DNA from: Motiliproteus sp965230735
GTDB taxonomy: Bacteria > Pseudomonadota > Gammaproteobacteria > Pseudomonadales > Balneatricaceae
Length of the DNA: 64,000 nucleotides
Assembly: GCF_965230735.1 (NCBI RefSeq)
Contig: NZ_OZ246016.1
Coordinates: 2,790,001-2,854,000, forward strand
Direction of reading: 5' to 3'
Under the pieces are notes generated by a model. The model was not told the DNA's origin and ran no database searches. It was given only the letters and a program-made list of their open reading frames with translations. Shown here piece after piece: positions 45,025-54,504 of this stretch. The position numbers were made by a program, and so were the translations under genes. The first letter of the stretch is position 1. Each line of letters opens with the position of its first letter.

Positions 45025-45954
45025 TTAGTCGTTATTCGATGATGGTTGCTGTGAATTCTGCTGTTCCAGCTGCTCTTGCTCAAGCAAGCGCTGTCGCTCC
45101 AGCTCGGCCAGGCGTTTCTTCTCGACCCACTCACCGACGGTTTCAAAACTCAGGCGACCGATCAGGCCCGAGCGCAGATCTCCGATCAGAACCTCACCAG
45201 CCTTGGTGCGATCAACCACGCCGCCGCTCTTGAGGCAGCCGCGTTTACGGCCAACCAGGTCCAGCAGCTCGTCGGCGCTGGCCGGCAATTCGGTCAGTTT
45301 AAACCGCTCTTGGAGCAGCTGTGGATAATCGCGCCGCAGGAAGTCCAGGCTATAGAGCGCAATATCTTCATACTCCACCACGGTGTCGCGAATCGCTCCA
45401 CTGGCGGCCAGACGATAGGAAGAGTCTTCGTCCTCGATCTTCGGCCACAGAATACCCGGCGTGTCGAAAACCGCCAGACCGTTGTGGGCCACAAAACGCT
45501 GCTGGGTCTTAGTCACGGCCGGCTCGTTACCCACCTTGGCCAACTTGCGCCCCATCAGCGCGTTGATCAGGGTCGACTTGCCGACGTTGGGAATCCCCAT
45601 GATCATCACCCGCACCGGACGGTCGGCCGCCACCCGCGCCGGAGCCGCCGCTTTACAGCGATCCACCAGCTGTTGCAGCTCCTGCTTCTGTCCCATCCGC
45701 AACGGCATCGCCTGAACCGTGCCCTCGCTGAGGTATTTGACCCACTTGCGGGTACGCCCGGCATCGGCCAGATCACTCTTGTTGAGCACCTTGATAACCG
45801 GCTTGCGACCGCGAAGCTGCTCCACCAGCGGATTTTCACTCGATTGCGGCAGACGGGCATCGAGAACTTCGATCACCACATCGATCTGATCGATCACTTT
45901 GGCGATCTCTTTTCTCGCCTTATGCATGTGACCGGGAAACCACTGAATCGACAT
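45025..45954 (-). CDS. ylqF: Ribosome biogenesis GTPase YlqF/RbgA
   Basis: 309 residues, a circularly permuted GTPase. The G4 motif NKSD (KPVIKVLNKSDLAD) comes first, then G1 GIPNVGKSTLINALMG, G2 region PAVTKTQQ and G3 DTPG (VFDTPGILWPKIED). The N-terminus MSIQWFPGHMHKARKEIAKV is the family signature. It assists late 50S subunit assembly. A Gln/Glu-rich C-terminal tail is low complexity. Confidence 0.95.
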   Translation of the reverse strand: MSIQWFPGHMHKARKEIAKVIDQIDVVIEVLDARLPQSSENPLVEQLRGRKPVIKVLNKSDLADAGRTRKWVKYLSEGTVQAMPLRMGQKQELQQLVDRCKAAAPARVAADRPVRVMIMGIPNVGKSTLINALMGRKLAKVGNEPAVTKTQQRFVAHNGLAVFDTPGILWPKIEDEDSSYRLAASGAIRDTVVEYEDIALYSLDFLRRDYPQLLQERFKLTELPASADELLDLVGRKRGCLKSGGVVDRTKAGEVLIGDLRSGLIGRLSFETVGEWVEKKRLAELERQRLLEQEQLEQQNSQQPSSNND

Positions 45955-46128
45955 TGTTAAACCACTCTGTTAGCGCTCAAATTCTGGCCGCGCATTATAG
46001 CCCAGCGCGTCAGCCCTGTCCGATCCTTGTTCCGGATCAACGGAACCTCGATTCCAACCCTCAAGCCGATAGGCTAACTCCTGCCATTGGGCTAGAATGC
46101 CGTAAAAACATCCGCTTGGACTCTCTGA

Positions 46129-47361
46129 ATGGACCAGACTTCCTCGAACAGCCAGACGCTGATGGCGCGCCAGCCGATTTTTGATCGCCAACTCAAAGTT
46201 ATCGCGTACGAGCTGCTTTACCGTAGCGACAACGATAACGACAGCGACTTCCTTGAGGGAGACCAGGCATCCAGTCAGATGCTGCTGAACTTCACCAGCA
46301 TCAGCGATGAAGGCACCACCAAACGGGTCCCCGCTTTTATCAAACTGACCCGGGAGATGCTGCTCAATCAGACCCTGCCCACACTGCTGTGCAAGCAGGT
46401 GGTGGCAGAACTTCCCGGCGATATCGAGATCGACAAGCCGCTGTTATTGGCGGTGCAGAAGCTGCGCCAGGATGGCTTCAAGGTTTCGATTGACGACTTC
46501 ATCTTTGACCCGAAATACGCGCTGCTGTTGAAACTGGTCAATATCGTCAAGATCGATGTCTCCAAGCTGGACGAGGACGAGGTGAAACAGCAGCTTGATG
46601 CGCTCTCGTCCTATAAGGTCACCCTGCTGGCCAAGCGCATCGATAAACTCGACCATCTCTATGAGTGCGTCGACATGGGATTCAAACTGTTCCAGGGCCA
46701 CTTCCTGAGCAAACCCCAGGTCGTCAAAGGCAAGAAAAACGTGTCGGCCAACTCGCTGGCCTTGATGCAGGTGGTGCAGGAGGTCCAAAACCCCAACACC
46801 ACCGCCGACAAGCTCGAACATCTGATCATCAAAGACTCGGTGCTGACCTTTAAGCTGCTGCGCATCGTCAACTCTGCCGCTTACGCGCTGACCCGCAAGA
46901 TCGACTCGCTCAATCAAGCGATCGTGATGCTGGGACTGGACCAGGTTAAGAAATGGGCCACCCTGATCGCGATGAGCAGCAACAAGGACAAACCGACCGA
47001 ACTGTCCCGGGCGCTGTTGGTCAGAGCGCGGATGTGTGAACTGCTGGCTGAATCCAAAGGCTATCCGGATACCAGCAATTTCTTCCTGGTCGGCATCATG
47101 AGTGAAATCGACGCGCTGATGGATATGCGTATGGACGAAGTCCTGAAGCAGATTCCGCTGAACGAAGAGCTCAAGGCCGCAATCGGCAAGCGCAAAGGCA
47201 CTCAGGGCGAGGTACTCAAGGCCGCCTTTGCCTACGAACGCGGTGAATGGGACCGCCTCTCTGAATTCGATATCAACGACGCGGTCTACGAAGGGGCCTA
47301 CCGTCACAGCCTGAGCTGGGCTCAGGAGGTGATGCAGTCGATGTCGGAAGATAACGCCTAA
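46129..47361 (+). CDS. EAL/HDOD signalling protein (YuxH family)
   Basis: 410 residues. The N-terminal half is a degenerate EAL domain (MARQPIFDRQLKVIAYELLY, with the EAL motif replaced and catalytic acidic residues not evident), and the C-terminal half (from about 205) is an HDOD domain (DSVLTFKLLRIVNSAAYALT, SLNQAIVMLGLDQVKKWATL). Such proteins act as signalling scaffolds in motility or stress pathways rather than as phosphodiesterases. The csd gene follows after 18 bp and could be cotranscribed. Confidence 0.9.
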   Translation: MDQTSSNSQTLMARQPIFDRQLKVIAYELLYRSDNDNDSDFLEGDQASSQMLLNFTSISDEGTTKRVPAFIKLTREMLLNQTLPTLLCKQVVAELPGDIEIDKPLLLAVQKLRQDGFKVSIDDFIFDPKYALLLKLVNIVKIDVSKLDEDEVKQQLDALSSYKVTLLAKRIDKLDHLYECVDMGFKLFQGHFLSKPQVVKGKKNVSANSLALMQVVQEVQNPNTTADKLEHLIIKDSVLTFKLLRIVNSAAYALTRKIDSLNQAIVMLGLDQVKKWATLIAMSSNKDKPTELSRALLVRARMCELLAESKGYPDTSNFFLVGIMSEIDALMDMRMDEVLKQIPLNEELKAAIGKRKGTQGEVLKAAFAYERGEWDRLSEFDINDAVYEGAYRHSLSWAQEVMQSMSEDNA

Positions 47362-47379
47362 CCCCTATCGACAAGCCCG

Positions 47380-49047
47380 ATGCCCAAATCTGCTCCCTTT
47401 GACTCGGCCCGAATTCGGGCCGATTTTCCGTTGCTGGCCGACTCCGATCTCTGCTATCTCGACAGCGCCGCCACCACCCAGAAACCGAGCGCCGTTATCG
47501 ATGCCTTGAGTCGTTACTATCGACAGGATAACGCCAACGTCCACCGGGCCGCCCACCGACTGAGCCGCCAGGCTACCGAAGCCTTCGAACAGGCGCGGGA
47601 AAGGGTTCAACACTTTATCAACGCCGCCCACAGCAGCGAGATCATCTGGACCCGGGGAACCACCGAGGGGATCAACCTGGTGGCCCATAGTTTCGGCCAA
47701 CTGGCGATAACCGAAGGCGATGAAATCCTGATCAGCACCCTGGAACATCACGCCAATATCGTTCCCTGGCAGCTGCTGGCCCAACGCAGCGGCGCCAAAT
47801 TGCGCGTCATTCCGATGCTGGATAACGGGGACCTGGACCAAGAAGCCTTCCAATCGCTGCTGAACCCGCGTACCCGTTTGCTGGCCCTGACCCAGGTCTC
47901 CAATGCATTGGGTTCGGTCAATCCAATTGAAACCATGATCGAACAGGCTCACCGGGTTGGCGCCAAGGTATTGATCGACGGTGCCCAGGCGGTCAGCCAT
48001 TTCCCCATCGATGTGCAAGCACTGGACTGCGACTTCTACCTGTTCTCCGGCCACAAGCTCTACGGTCCCACCGGTATCGGTGTGCTCTACGGCAAACAGG
48101 CACTACTGCAGGCGATGCCGCCCTGGCAAGGCGGTGGTGAGATGATCGAACAGGTCAGCTTCGAATCCAGCAGCTATCAACCGCCCCCCTTCCGCTTCGA
48201 AGCGGGCACCCCCAATATTGCCGGAGCCATCGGACTGGCGGCGGCGATCGACTACCTGGAAGGCTTCGATCGCGGCCAGCGACTCAATCATGAACAGCAA
48301 CTGCTGAGATACGCCGAGCAACGCCTGAAGACCGTGCCGGGACTGCAGATCATCGGCAATCCCGGGCAACGGATCGGACTGGTCCCGTTCGTGATCGATG
48401 GGCTGCATAACTTTGACCTCGGCGCCCTGCTCGACCAGCAAGGAATTGCAATCCGAACCGGCCACCACTGCGCCATGCCGCTTCATCAACGCTTGGGCCT
48501 GGACGGCAGCGCCCGCGCTTCTTTCGGGCTTTACAATCATCGTCAGGATGTCGACCGCCTGGTCGAAGGCCTGCTGAACCTGCTGGCCGATGAATCAACG
48601 CCAACCCCCGATCTATCAGATCAGGCCGCCGGCGAGACTCGAGCGACCTCACAGCCGCTGCTCGACTCGCTGCTGTCCAAACCCTATTGGAAAACCCGCT
48701 ACGCTTTGCTGATGAAAGCCGCTCAGCAGCAACCCGAAGACCCTGAGTTACGCCTGCCGCAAAACCTGTTGCATGGCTGCAGCAGCCGGGTCTGGATGAG
48801 TCACCATTACGATATCGAAACCGCAGAAATTCGGTTCAGAATCGACAGCGACACAAGAATTATCAAAGGCTTAGGGATGCTTTTGATTGAACAGCTTCAG
48901 CATTGTTCACCAGCTGATATCGACCCGTCTGTTCTACAACACCGCTTTGCCGAACTGCAACTTGACCAACACCTCAGTCCTTCACGCAGTAACGGCCTGC
49001 GCGCCATTATCGACGAAATCGTAGCCGTAGCGGCACGCTATCGATAA
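47380..49047 (+). CDS. csdA: Cysteine desulfurase-SufE fusion (CsdA-CsdE)
   Basis: 555 residues. Residues 1-405 are a group II cysteine desulfurase: CYLDSAATTQKP, the PLP lysine in FSGHKLYGPTGIGVLYG, and catalytic Cys364 in RTGHHCAMPLHQR. After a short linker, residues about 415-555 form a SufE domain with the sulfur-accepting Cys467 in NLLHGCSSRVWM. In E. coli these are separate proteins, CsdA and CsdE, and CsdE passes sulfur to CsdL/TcdA, whose gene is 780 bp downstream here. The fusion would hold donor and acceptor cysteines in one chain. The start is ATG at 47380. Confidence 0.92.
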   Translation: MPKSAPFDSARIRADFPLLADSDLCYLDSAATTQKPSAVIDALSRYYRQDNANVHRAAHRLSRQATEAFEQARERVQHFINAAHSSEIIWTRGTTEGINLVAHSFGQLAITEGDEILISTLEHHANIVPWQLLAQRSGAKLRVIPMLDNGDLDQEAFQSLLNPRTRLLALTQVSNALGSVNPIETMIEQAHRVGAKVLIDGAQAVSHFPIDVQALDCDFYLFSGHKLYGPTGIGVLYGKQALLQAMPPWQGGGEMIEQVSFESSSYQPPPFRFEAGTPNIAGAIGLAAAIDYLEGFDRGQRLNHEQQLLRYAEQRLKTVPGLQIIGNPGQRIGLVPFVIDGLHNFDLGALLDQQGIAIRTGHHCAMPLHQRLGLDGSARASFGLYNHRQDVDRLVEGLLNLLADESTPTPDLSDQAAGETRATSQPLLDSLLSKPYWKTRYALLMKAAQQQPEDPELRLPQNLLHGCSSRVWMSHHYDIETAEIRFRIDSDTRIIKGLGMLLIEQLQHCSPADIDPSVLQHRFAELQLDQHLSPSRSNGLRAIIDEIVAVAARYR

Positions 49048-49162
49048 AGCGGCAGGCAGACTCTAATTCATGCGACTAGGCTTAGTGGGAACTATCGCCG
49101 TATCACCGGCTCACAATAGTGCCGTTACCACCCGTTCGTAAGGATCACAAACAGGTCATGCC

Positions 49163-49807
49163 ATGTCTAAATTGAAATACTTCTCGCTGCTGTTGAGCTT
49201 CTTTGTTCTGACCAGTACCGGTTCCATCTCGCTAGCTCAAGCAGGCAATCTGCTGTTCTTGTCGAATTCGGTTCTAACGGACCTTGATCCAAAGGATGCC
49301 GATTCCCTCCGGGCCGAACTGCAAAGCAGCCTGGAGCAGGCGCAGGATTTTGAGATCAGACACTGGCAATCCGAGTTCAGCGATCTGCAGGCACGGATTC
49401 AGCCGTTGGTGAGTTATCAGAAAGATCAGCAGCAATGCCGCCAGGTTCGTATTCGCATCGTTCGATCCCAGGGCAAGGGCGAACGCTATCAGTTTGATTA
49501 TTGTCGCGGTGCCGAACGCTGGGATATCAGCTACACCCCGGCCAGCAGCTTTGGCAGCGATGACTGGGAGCTACTGCAACGCACCGTCCAGCGGGCACTC
49601 AATGACAATACCGACGGTCAGCCCAGCTCCTGGGCCAACCATAAATCGAAGCACTCCGGCGTGGTCGTCCCTTCGGCATCAATGATGAACGGCGGCGAGC
49701 GCTGCCGTCAGACTGCCATAACCATCTTCGATAGTCACGGCAAGTCATCCAATGGCAGCTATCTGTTCTGCCTGCAACCGGATGGCGACTGGCAACGGCG
49801 ACTGTAA
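49163..49807 (+). CDS. Secreted hypothetical protein with two similar Cys-bearing halves
   Basis: 214 residues. A signal peptide (KYFSLLLSFFVLTSTGSIS, likely cut after AQA) is followed by a mature part with two similar segments: CRQVRIRIVRSQGKGERYQF then DYCRGAERW, and CRQTAITIFDSHGKSSNGSY then LFCLQPDGDW. Each holds a Cys pair that could form a disulfide. The DG-x-W ending is like the surface-antigen (RT0821/Lpp0805) type domain, but I would not assign that family firmly. Convergent with tcdA, 22 bp apart. Confidence 0.7.
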   Translation: MSKLKYFSLLLSFFVLTSTGSISLAQAGNLLFLSNSVLTDLDPKDADSLRAELQSSLEQAQDFEIRHWQSEFSDLQARIQPLVSYQKDQQQCRQVRIRIVRSQGKGERYQFDYCRGAERWDISYTPASSFGSDDWELLQRTVQRALNDNTDGQPSSWANHKSKHSGVVVPSASMMNGGERCRQTAITIFDSHGKSSNGSYLFCLQPDGDWQRRL

Positions 49808-49829
49808 CCAGCAGCCTTACGTCGACGAT

Positions 49830-50633
49830 TCAATCCGATGCGGCTGCCCGACGGGCGGCCCGCTCGATCAATTTGTCCAGGACCCGGGCCACGGCGACAA
49901 ACCCAAAGGTCGCCGTCACACAGGTGCTGGCACCAAAACCGCTGTTGCAATCCAGTCGCATCCCCTCACCCTCTTCGGTGTTGATCTTCTGCGAACAAAC
50001 GGTGCCGTCAGACTGCGGATAACGCAGCTGCTCGGTCGAGTAGACACAGGGAACATCGAAGCGACGTTTGAGATTCGAGCTGAAATTGTAGAACCGCCGC
50101 AAATGCGAGCGCACCTTGGCTGCCAGCGGATCCTGTTCGGTACGACTCAGATCGGCCACCGCTATCTGGGTCGGATCGATCTGCCCCCCAGCGCCACCGA
50201 TCGTGATAATCGGGATTTTCCGGCGCCGGCAGCAGGCGATAATCGCTGCTTTGGCACGCACATCATCGATCGCGTCGATCACATAGTCATAACGCTGATC
50301 CAACAGTTCCCAGGCATTTTGCTCATCGATAAACTCTTCGACCTGGTGGCAGCGGCAATCCGGGTTGATCTGAGCCACCCGTTCGGCCATCACGGCCACC
50401 TTCGACTGACCGATGGTATCGGTCAGGGCGTGAATCTGACGATTGGTATTGGTCACGCAGAGATCGTCAAGGTCGATCAGGGTTAACTCTCCGACGGCAC
50501 TACGGGCCAGGGCTTCGACAACCCAGGAGCCGACGCCACCGATGCCGATAACACAGACGTGCGACTGCGCCAGCGCGTCGACACCATCGGTTCCATACAA
50601 ACGGCGGGTACCGCCAAAACGCTGATCCATCAT
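49830..50633 (-). CDS. tcdA: tRNA threonylcarbamoyladenosine dehydratase (CsdL)
   Basis: 267 residues of the E1/ThiF-MoeB family: RFGGTRRLYGTDGVDAL, the ATP-binding VCVIGIGGVGSWVVEALARS, and DAIDDVRAKAAIIACCRRRK. It cyclises t6A37 to ct6A37 on tRNAs and receives electrons or sulfur-related support from the CsdA-CsdE system, encoded just upstream on the other strand. An ATGATG start leaves two adjacent options. No clear ribosome site. Confidence 0.93.
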   Translation of the reverse strand: MMDQRFGGTRRLYGTDGVDALAQSHVCVIGIGGVGSWVVEALARSAVGELTLIDLDDLCVTNTNRQIHALTDTIGQSKVAVMAERVAQINPDCRCHQVEEFIDEQNAWELLDQRYDYVIDAIDDVRAKAAIIACCRRRKIPIITIGGAGGQIDPTQIAVADLSRTEQDPLAAKVRSHLRRFYNFSSNLKRRFDVPCVYSTEQLRYPQSDGTVCSQKINTEEGEGMRLDCNSGFGASTCVTATFGFVAVARVLDKLIERAARRAAASD

Positions 50634-50774
50634 GGGGAATCAATCAACCTCAAACTACAACTTGCCGAAAAGGACGCTATTGTAGCGCCGCCAGGGCCTA
50701 AAGGTCAGCTGTTAAGCCAACCCATAGCTCCGTATAATCGGCCTCCCTGTCATTGTCCGAGTTAAAGGCGCTCC

Positions 50775-51485
50775 ATGCTCAGCAATATTCGAATCGTCAT
50801 GATCAACACCTTTCATCCGGGAAATATCGGCGCCGCTGCCCGGGCGATGAAAAACATGGGGCTGAATGAACTGGTACTGGTGGAGCCCCGGCTATTCCCG
50901 GATCCGAAAGCCACCTCCCGTGCCGCCTCGGCTACCGACCTGCTGGACAACGCTCGTGTTGTCGGCAGCCTGTCGGAAGCGATTGCCGATTGTCCACTGG
51001 TGATCGGTGCCAGCGCCCGCAGCCGCAGTTTTCCCTGGCCTATGCTCGACGCCGAGCAATGTGCTTTGAAAGCGGTTGCCGAAGCCAACCAGGGCCCGGT
51101 GGCAATCGTCTTCGGTCGTGAACGTATGGGGCTTCACAATGACGAACTGATGCAGTGCCATTTTCATGTGGCGATCCCCTCCAATCCCGACAGCCCGGTA
51201 CTCAACGTCAGCGCCGCGATCCAGGTGATCTGTTATGAGATCTGGAAAACCCAGCTGCGTGACGAGGTGGCACCGGAAGCTACCGAGTACCCTACCCAGC
51301 AGCAGATGGAGAACTTCTACCAGCACCTGGAGCAAACCCTGGAACAGGTCGGCTTTCTGATTCCACAACACCCCGGCAAGTCGATGACCAAACTGCGCCG
51401 GCTGTTTAACCGCGCCCGGCCCGAAAGTCTGGAGCTGAATATGCTACGAGGTATCCTGAGCGCCATCGGTCGCAATAAAGGCTAG
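50775..51485 (+). CDS. trmJ: tRNA (cytidine/uridine-2'-O-)-methyltransferase TrmJ
   Basis: 236 residues of the SPOUT class: NTFHPGNIGAAARAMKNMGL (motif 1), VAIVFGRERMGLHNDEL (motif 2) and SPVLNVSAAIQVICYEIW (motif 3, the trefoil knot). It methylates position 32 of several tRNAs. The C-terminal extension is the family's usual helical tail. Confidence 0.95.
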   Translation: MLSNIRIVMINTFHPGNIGAAARAMKNMGLNELVLVEPRLFPDPKATSRAASATDLLDNARVVGSLSEAIADCPLVIGASARSRSFPWPMLDAEQCALKAVAEANQGPVAIVFGRERMGLHNDELMQCHFHVAIPSNPDSPVLNVSAAIQVICYEIWKTQLRDEVAPEATEYPTQQQMENFYQHLEQTLEQVGFLIPQHPGKSMTKLRRLFNRARPESLELNMLRGILSAIGRNKG

Positions 51486-51567
51486 CGCCAACCGGTCAGT
51501 TACAGGGCTGCGGCAAGGTTGTTACACTAGCCTCCTTGTCATCCGATCATCTGCGTCAGAGCACACC

Positions 51568-53397
51568 GTGAAGCAACGCTTGGCTCAACATCTTCATCGA
51601 CCGCTGATCGCGGTTCTACTGCTGGCTTGGCTCGGCAGCGGCCTTAATTCTGCCCAGGCAGAGGTCAGTTGGCAGAGTCCGACTCAAGCACCGGTTGAAG
51701 GCCAACCCTTTGAGCTGCAACTCGAGGCTGTACAACTGCGCTCAGTGCCCGGCAGTCCCGATCTTCAACCGCTGCAACAACAGTTCGACCTACTCTCGAG
51801 CCGCTCCAGCTACCTCACGGAACGACGCAACGGCCGGACCCACTACATCTCCCGCTGGACCCTACAGCTGCGGCCCCGTCAAAGCGGTGACGTACAAATT
51901 CCACCGATCTCGGTCAAGGGCGAGCAGACCCAGCCACTGCTGCTGCAGATAGAGCCTCGGCCACAACGGCTATCCGAGCAAGTGCGCCTGATCAGCGAAC
52001 TGGAGCAGTCCGAAACCTACCCCGGTCATCCACTGCGACTGAGGCTGCAGCTGTACTACAACCTGCCGTTACAACATGCCGAGATCACCCAGCCCAGCCT
52101 CGACGGCATTGAGGTTTTTCCGATCGGCGGGCAGCAGACCTACAGCGAACAGCTGGGCGATCGTCAGTATCAGGTTATCGAACAGTACTATCTACTGCAG
52201 GGGCAGGAGCCCGGTGATTATCGACTGGACGCACTGACCCTTATGGCCAATCGCGCTGATGGCCAGCCGCTGGAAGTCAGCTCCAGACCGGTATCGTTCC
52301 GGATCCTACCCTGGCCCGATGATCTACCCCGGAAGCCGGTACTGGTGGCATCGGAATTCCAACTCAAGCAACGCTGGCCCGATCAACAGGCCTACCTTCG
52401 CGCCGGTGACACCCTGGTTCGAACCTTGGAGCTGATAGGCCATGACATCCCCGCAGCCTGGTTGCCGGATCCGCAGCTGGACAACGTGGATGGAATCACC
52501 CTTTACCCGCAACCGCCGCAACTGGAACAGCGCCTGATCAATGGCGTCCTGGTCAGCCGAAAAACCATCGACTATAAACTGTTGCTGACCCGCGACGGCC
52601 AATTCCAATTACCCGGCGTGCAGCTAGCCTGGTGGGACAGTGTTCGCGAAGAGCTGGAACTGGCCGAGGTGCCGGGCAAGCCGATAGAGGTCCACCCATT
52701 CCTGGCCGCTCCGCCCAATCAAGTCCCTGCCGTGACACCCTCGACCGAAAACCGCCCAACCGCTAAGTCCAAGGTTCAGCCCGACCAGGATAATGCCGCT
52801 CCGACCTCCCACTGGCAGGCCTGGGTCTGGGCAAGTATCGCCATTATCTGCGCGCTGGGTTGGACACTGAGCTGGCAAAAGCGCAAACAGCTGGAAGCCC
52901 GGTTGGAGGCGCTTCAGACAGCCGATCCCGGCAGCGACGCCGTTGCGACACCGGTCGAGCCTGAGCCGGCCATGCCATCCACGCCTGCCACGCCTGCCAC
53001 GCCTGCCACGCCAACGATCGCCGGATCGGATCATCGATTTGAGTTGCTGGCCGATGCCTGCCGGGCCAACGATCCGGAGCTGACCCATCAGTATCTGTTC
53101 GACTGGGCCGAAGCCCAGTGGCCACAACAACAGATCAGGACCCTGTTGGAACTGGAACAGCAAGCCAAGGACCCGACCCTGGGCTATCTATTGCGCAACC
53201 TCGAATATCATGCTGCCAACCCTCATGAATACTGGGATGGTGATCTGTTGCTGCAGCGATTAGTACGATTACGACGAGTCGCAGACTCGGCCCCACAGCG
53301 ACCGAGCCGGCAAAAAACGCCACCACCTCCAGCACCCCAGCCAGAGACGACCACCCCAAAACGCCGGGGGACGATCAACCTGACCATCGACGACTGA
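51568..53397 (+). CDS. BatD family protein
   Basis: 609 residues from a GTG. Signal peptide (LIAVLLLAWLGSGLNSAQA), a large periplasmic region with repeated beta-sandwich modules (from VSWQSPTQAPVEGQPFELQL; RQSGDVQIPPISVKG is the BatD hallmark), one membrane helix near residue 415 (WQAWVWASIAIICALGWTLS), and a cytoplasmic tail. A (TPA)n tract in the tail is encoded by a 9-bp tandem repeat. BatD normally sits with MoxR and VWA-domain BatA/B genes; none is adjacent, so partners must be elsewhere or missing. Confidence 0.88.
   Translation: MKQRLAQHLHRPLIAVLLLAWLGSGLNSAQAEVSWQSPTQAPVEGQPFELQLEAVQLRSVPGSPDLQPLQQQFDLLSSRSSYLTERRNGRTHYISRWTLQLRPRQSGDVQIPPISVKGEQTQPLLLQIEPRPQRLSEQVRLISELEQSETYPGHPLRLRLQLYYNLPLQHAEITQPSLDGIEVFPIGGQQTYSEQLGDRQYQVIEQYYLLQGQEPGDYRLDALTLMANRADGQPLEVSSRPVSFRILPWPDDLPRKPVLVASEFQLKQRWPDQQAYLRAGDTLVRTLELIGHDIPAAWLPDPQLDNVDGITLYPQPPQLEQRLINGVLVSRKTIDYKLLLTRDGQFQLPGVQLAWWDSVREELELAEVPGKPIEVHPFLAAPPNQVPAVTPSTENRPTAKSKVQPDQDNAAPTSHWQAWVWASIAIICALGWTLSWQKRKQLEARLEALQTADPGSDAVATPVEPEPAMPSTPATPATPATPTIAGSDHRFELLADACRANDPELTHQYLFDWAEAQWPQQQIRTLLELEQQAKDPTLGYLLRNLEYHAANPHEYWDGDLLLQRLVRLRRVADSAPQRPSRQKTPPPPAPQPETTTPKRRGTINLTIDD
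52981..53012 (+). repeat. 9-bp tandem repeat (ACGCCTGCC) in batD
   Basis: Three perfect copies of ACGCCTGCC and a partial fourth, encoding a Thr-Pro-Ala tract. Its in-frame unit allows length changes without loss of frame. Confidence 0.85.
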
Positions 53398-53477
53398 GGC
53401 CACCCCGGCTCTGCTGAGCTAGGCAACAGGTTAAGCAAGATCAGGACAGGGATTCAAACGGCAGCGGGATGGCAGAC

Positions 53478-53492
53478 CCGGCTCAAAGCCGG
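53478..53492. terminator. Short hairpin between batD and the epimerase gene
   Basis: CCGGCT-caa-AGCCGG. A 6-bp stem without a T-run lies in the convergent gap between batD and the epimerase gene. Weak candidate only. Confidence 0.25.
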
Positions 53493-53516
53493 TGGTTGAG
53501 GACTTAGCCACAGCCC

Positions 53517-54410
53517 CTAGAGACTGGCGGCCAGCGCCTTGTCCAGCTGCGGATAGCGGAACTCAAAACCGGCCTGCTGCAACCGCACCGGCACCACACG
53601 CTGCCCTTCGCACAGCAACTCGGCCCCCTCACCCAGGGCTAAGCGCATCACAAACGCCGGCATCGGCAGTATCGCCGGTCGACCCAGCACCTTGCCCAGC
53701 TGCTTACTGAATTCGGCGTTGGTCACCGGCTCCGGCGCCGTGGCATTGAAGGCACCGCTTAGCACCTGATGCTGAATCAGAAAGTCGATTAAAGAGACCA
53801 TGTCCTCGAGCTGGATCCACGAGAACCACTGCCGACCACTGCCGATCGGACCACCCAGCGCCATCTTGAAGGGTGGCAACATCCGCTTTAACGCACCGCC
53901 ATGGCCCAGAACCACACCGGTGCGCAATAGACAGACCCGCACCCCCAGACGCTGCACTTCCAGCGCACGACCCTCCCAGTCGGCACAAAGCTTATGGGTA
54001 AAGCCATTACGCCCCTCACTGTTCTCATCCAGCATCCGGTCATCCGGTTGCGAACCGTAGTAGCCGATCGCCGATCCGCTGACCAATACGGCCGGTTTCG
54101 TTTTCAGACGCTGAATCAGCTCGACCACGGCCGCCGTGGTGTCCAATCGGCTGTTATAGAGCACCTGCTTGCGTTTCTCACTCCACCGTCGGTCAAGGAT
54201 CGGCTCTCCCGCCAAATTGACGACCGCATCAATGCGGGTATCGGCATCAATCTGTTTTAACTCAGCAACGGTTTTAATTCGGTTACCAAACCGGCGCGCC
54301 AAAGGTTCCGGCTTTCGACTCAATCCGATCACCGTGCGGTCGGTATCCAACAGATGGCGGATCAGGGCCGAGCCGATAAACCCTGATGCACCTGTGATTA
54401 ACACATTCAT
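53517..54410 (-). CDS. TIGR01777 family NAD(P)-binding epimerase-like protein (YfcH-like)
   Basis: About 297 residues: an extended SDR fold with MNVLITGASGFIGSALIRHL (cofactor loop), VVNLAGEPILDRRW, SGSAIGYYGSQ (active-site Tyr context) and a DUF1731 C-terminal domain ending PAFVMRLALGEGAELLCEGQ. Substrate unknown. The frame opens much earlier, but the ATG at 54410 is the family start. Confidence 0.92.
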   Translation of the reverse strand: MNVLITGASGFIGSALIRHLLDTDRTVIGLSRKPEPLARRFGNRIKTVAELKQIDADTRIDAVVNLAGEPILDRRWSEKRKQVLYNSRLDTTAAVVELIQRLKTKPAVLVSGSAIGYYGSQPDDRMLDENSEGRNGFTHKLCADWEGRALEVQRLGVRVCLLRTGVVLGHGGALKRMLPPFKMALGGPIGSGRQWFSWIQLEDMVSLIDFLIQHQVLSGAFNATAPEPVTNAEFSKQLGKVLGRPAILPMPAFVMRLALGEGAELLCEGQRVVPVRLQQAGFEFRYPQLDKALAASL

Positions 54411-54504
54411 GATTTCGTTACCGTATCTGGCTTGCGGCGATGGTTTCGTTACAATAAGCCGCTGCATCTCAGCATAGCAATCGATTAGATAAGGAGCGAA
54501 CAAC

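Noticed and set aside
52975..53015. Short tandem repeats considered as a CRISPR array
   Set aside because: Units are 9 bp, contiguous without spacers and in frame within batD.
53434..53516. Possible tRNA-like sequence after batD
   Set aside because: Only a 6-bp hairpin forms; no cloverleaf can be drawn.
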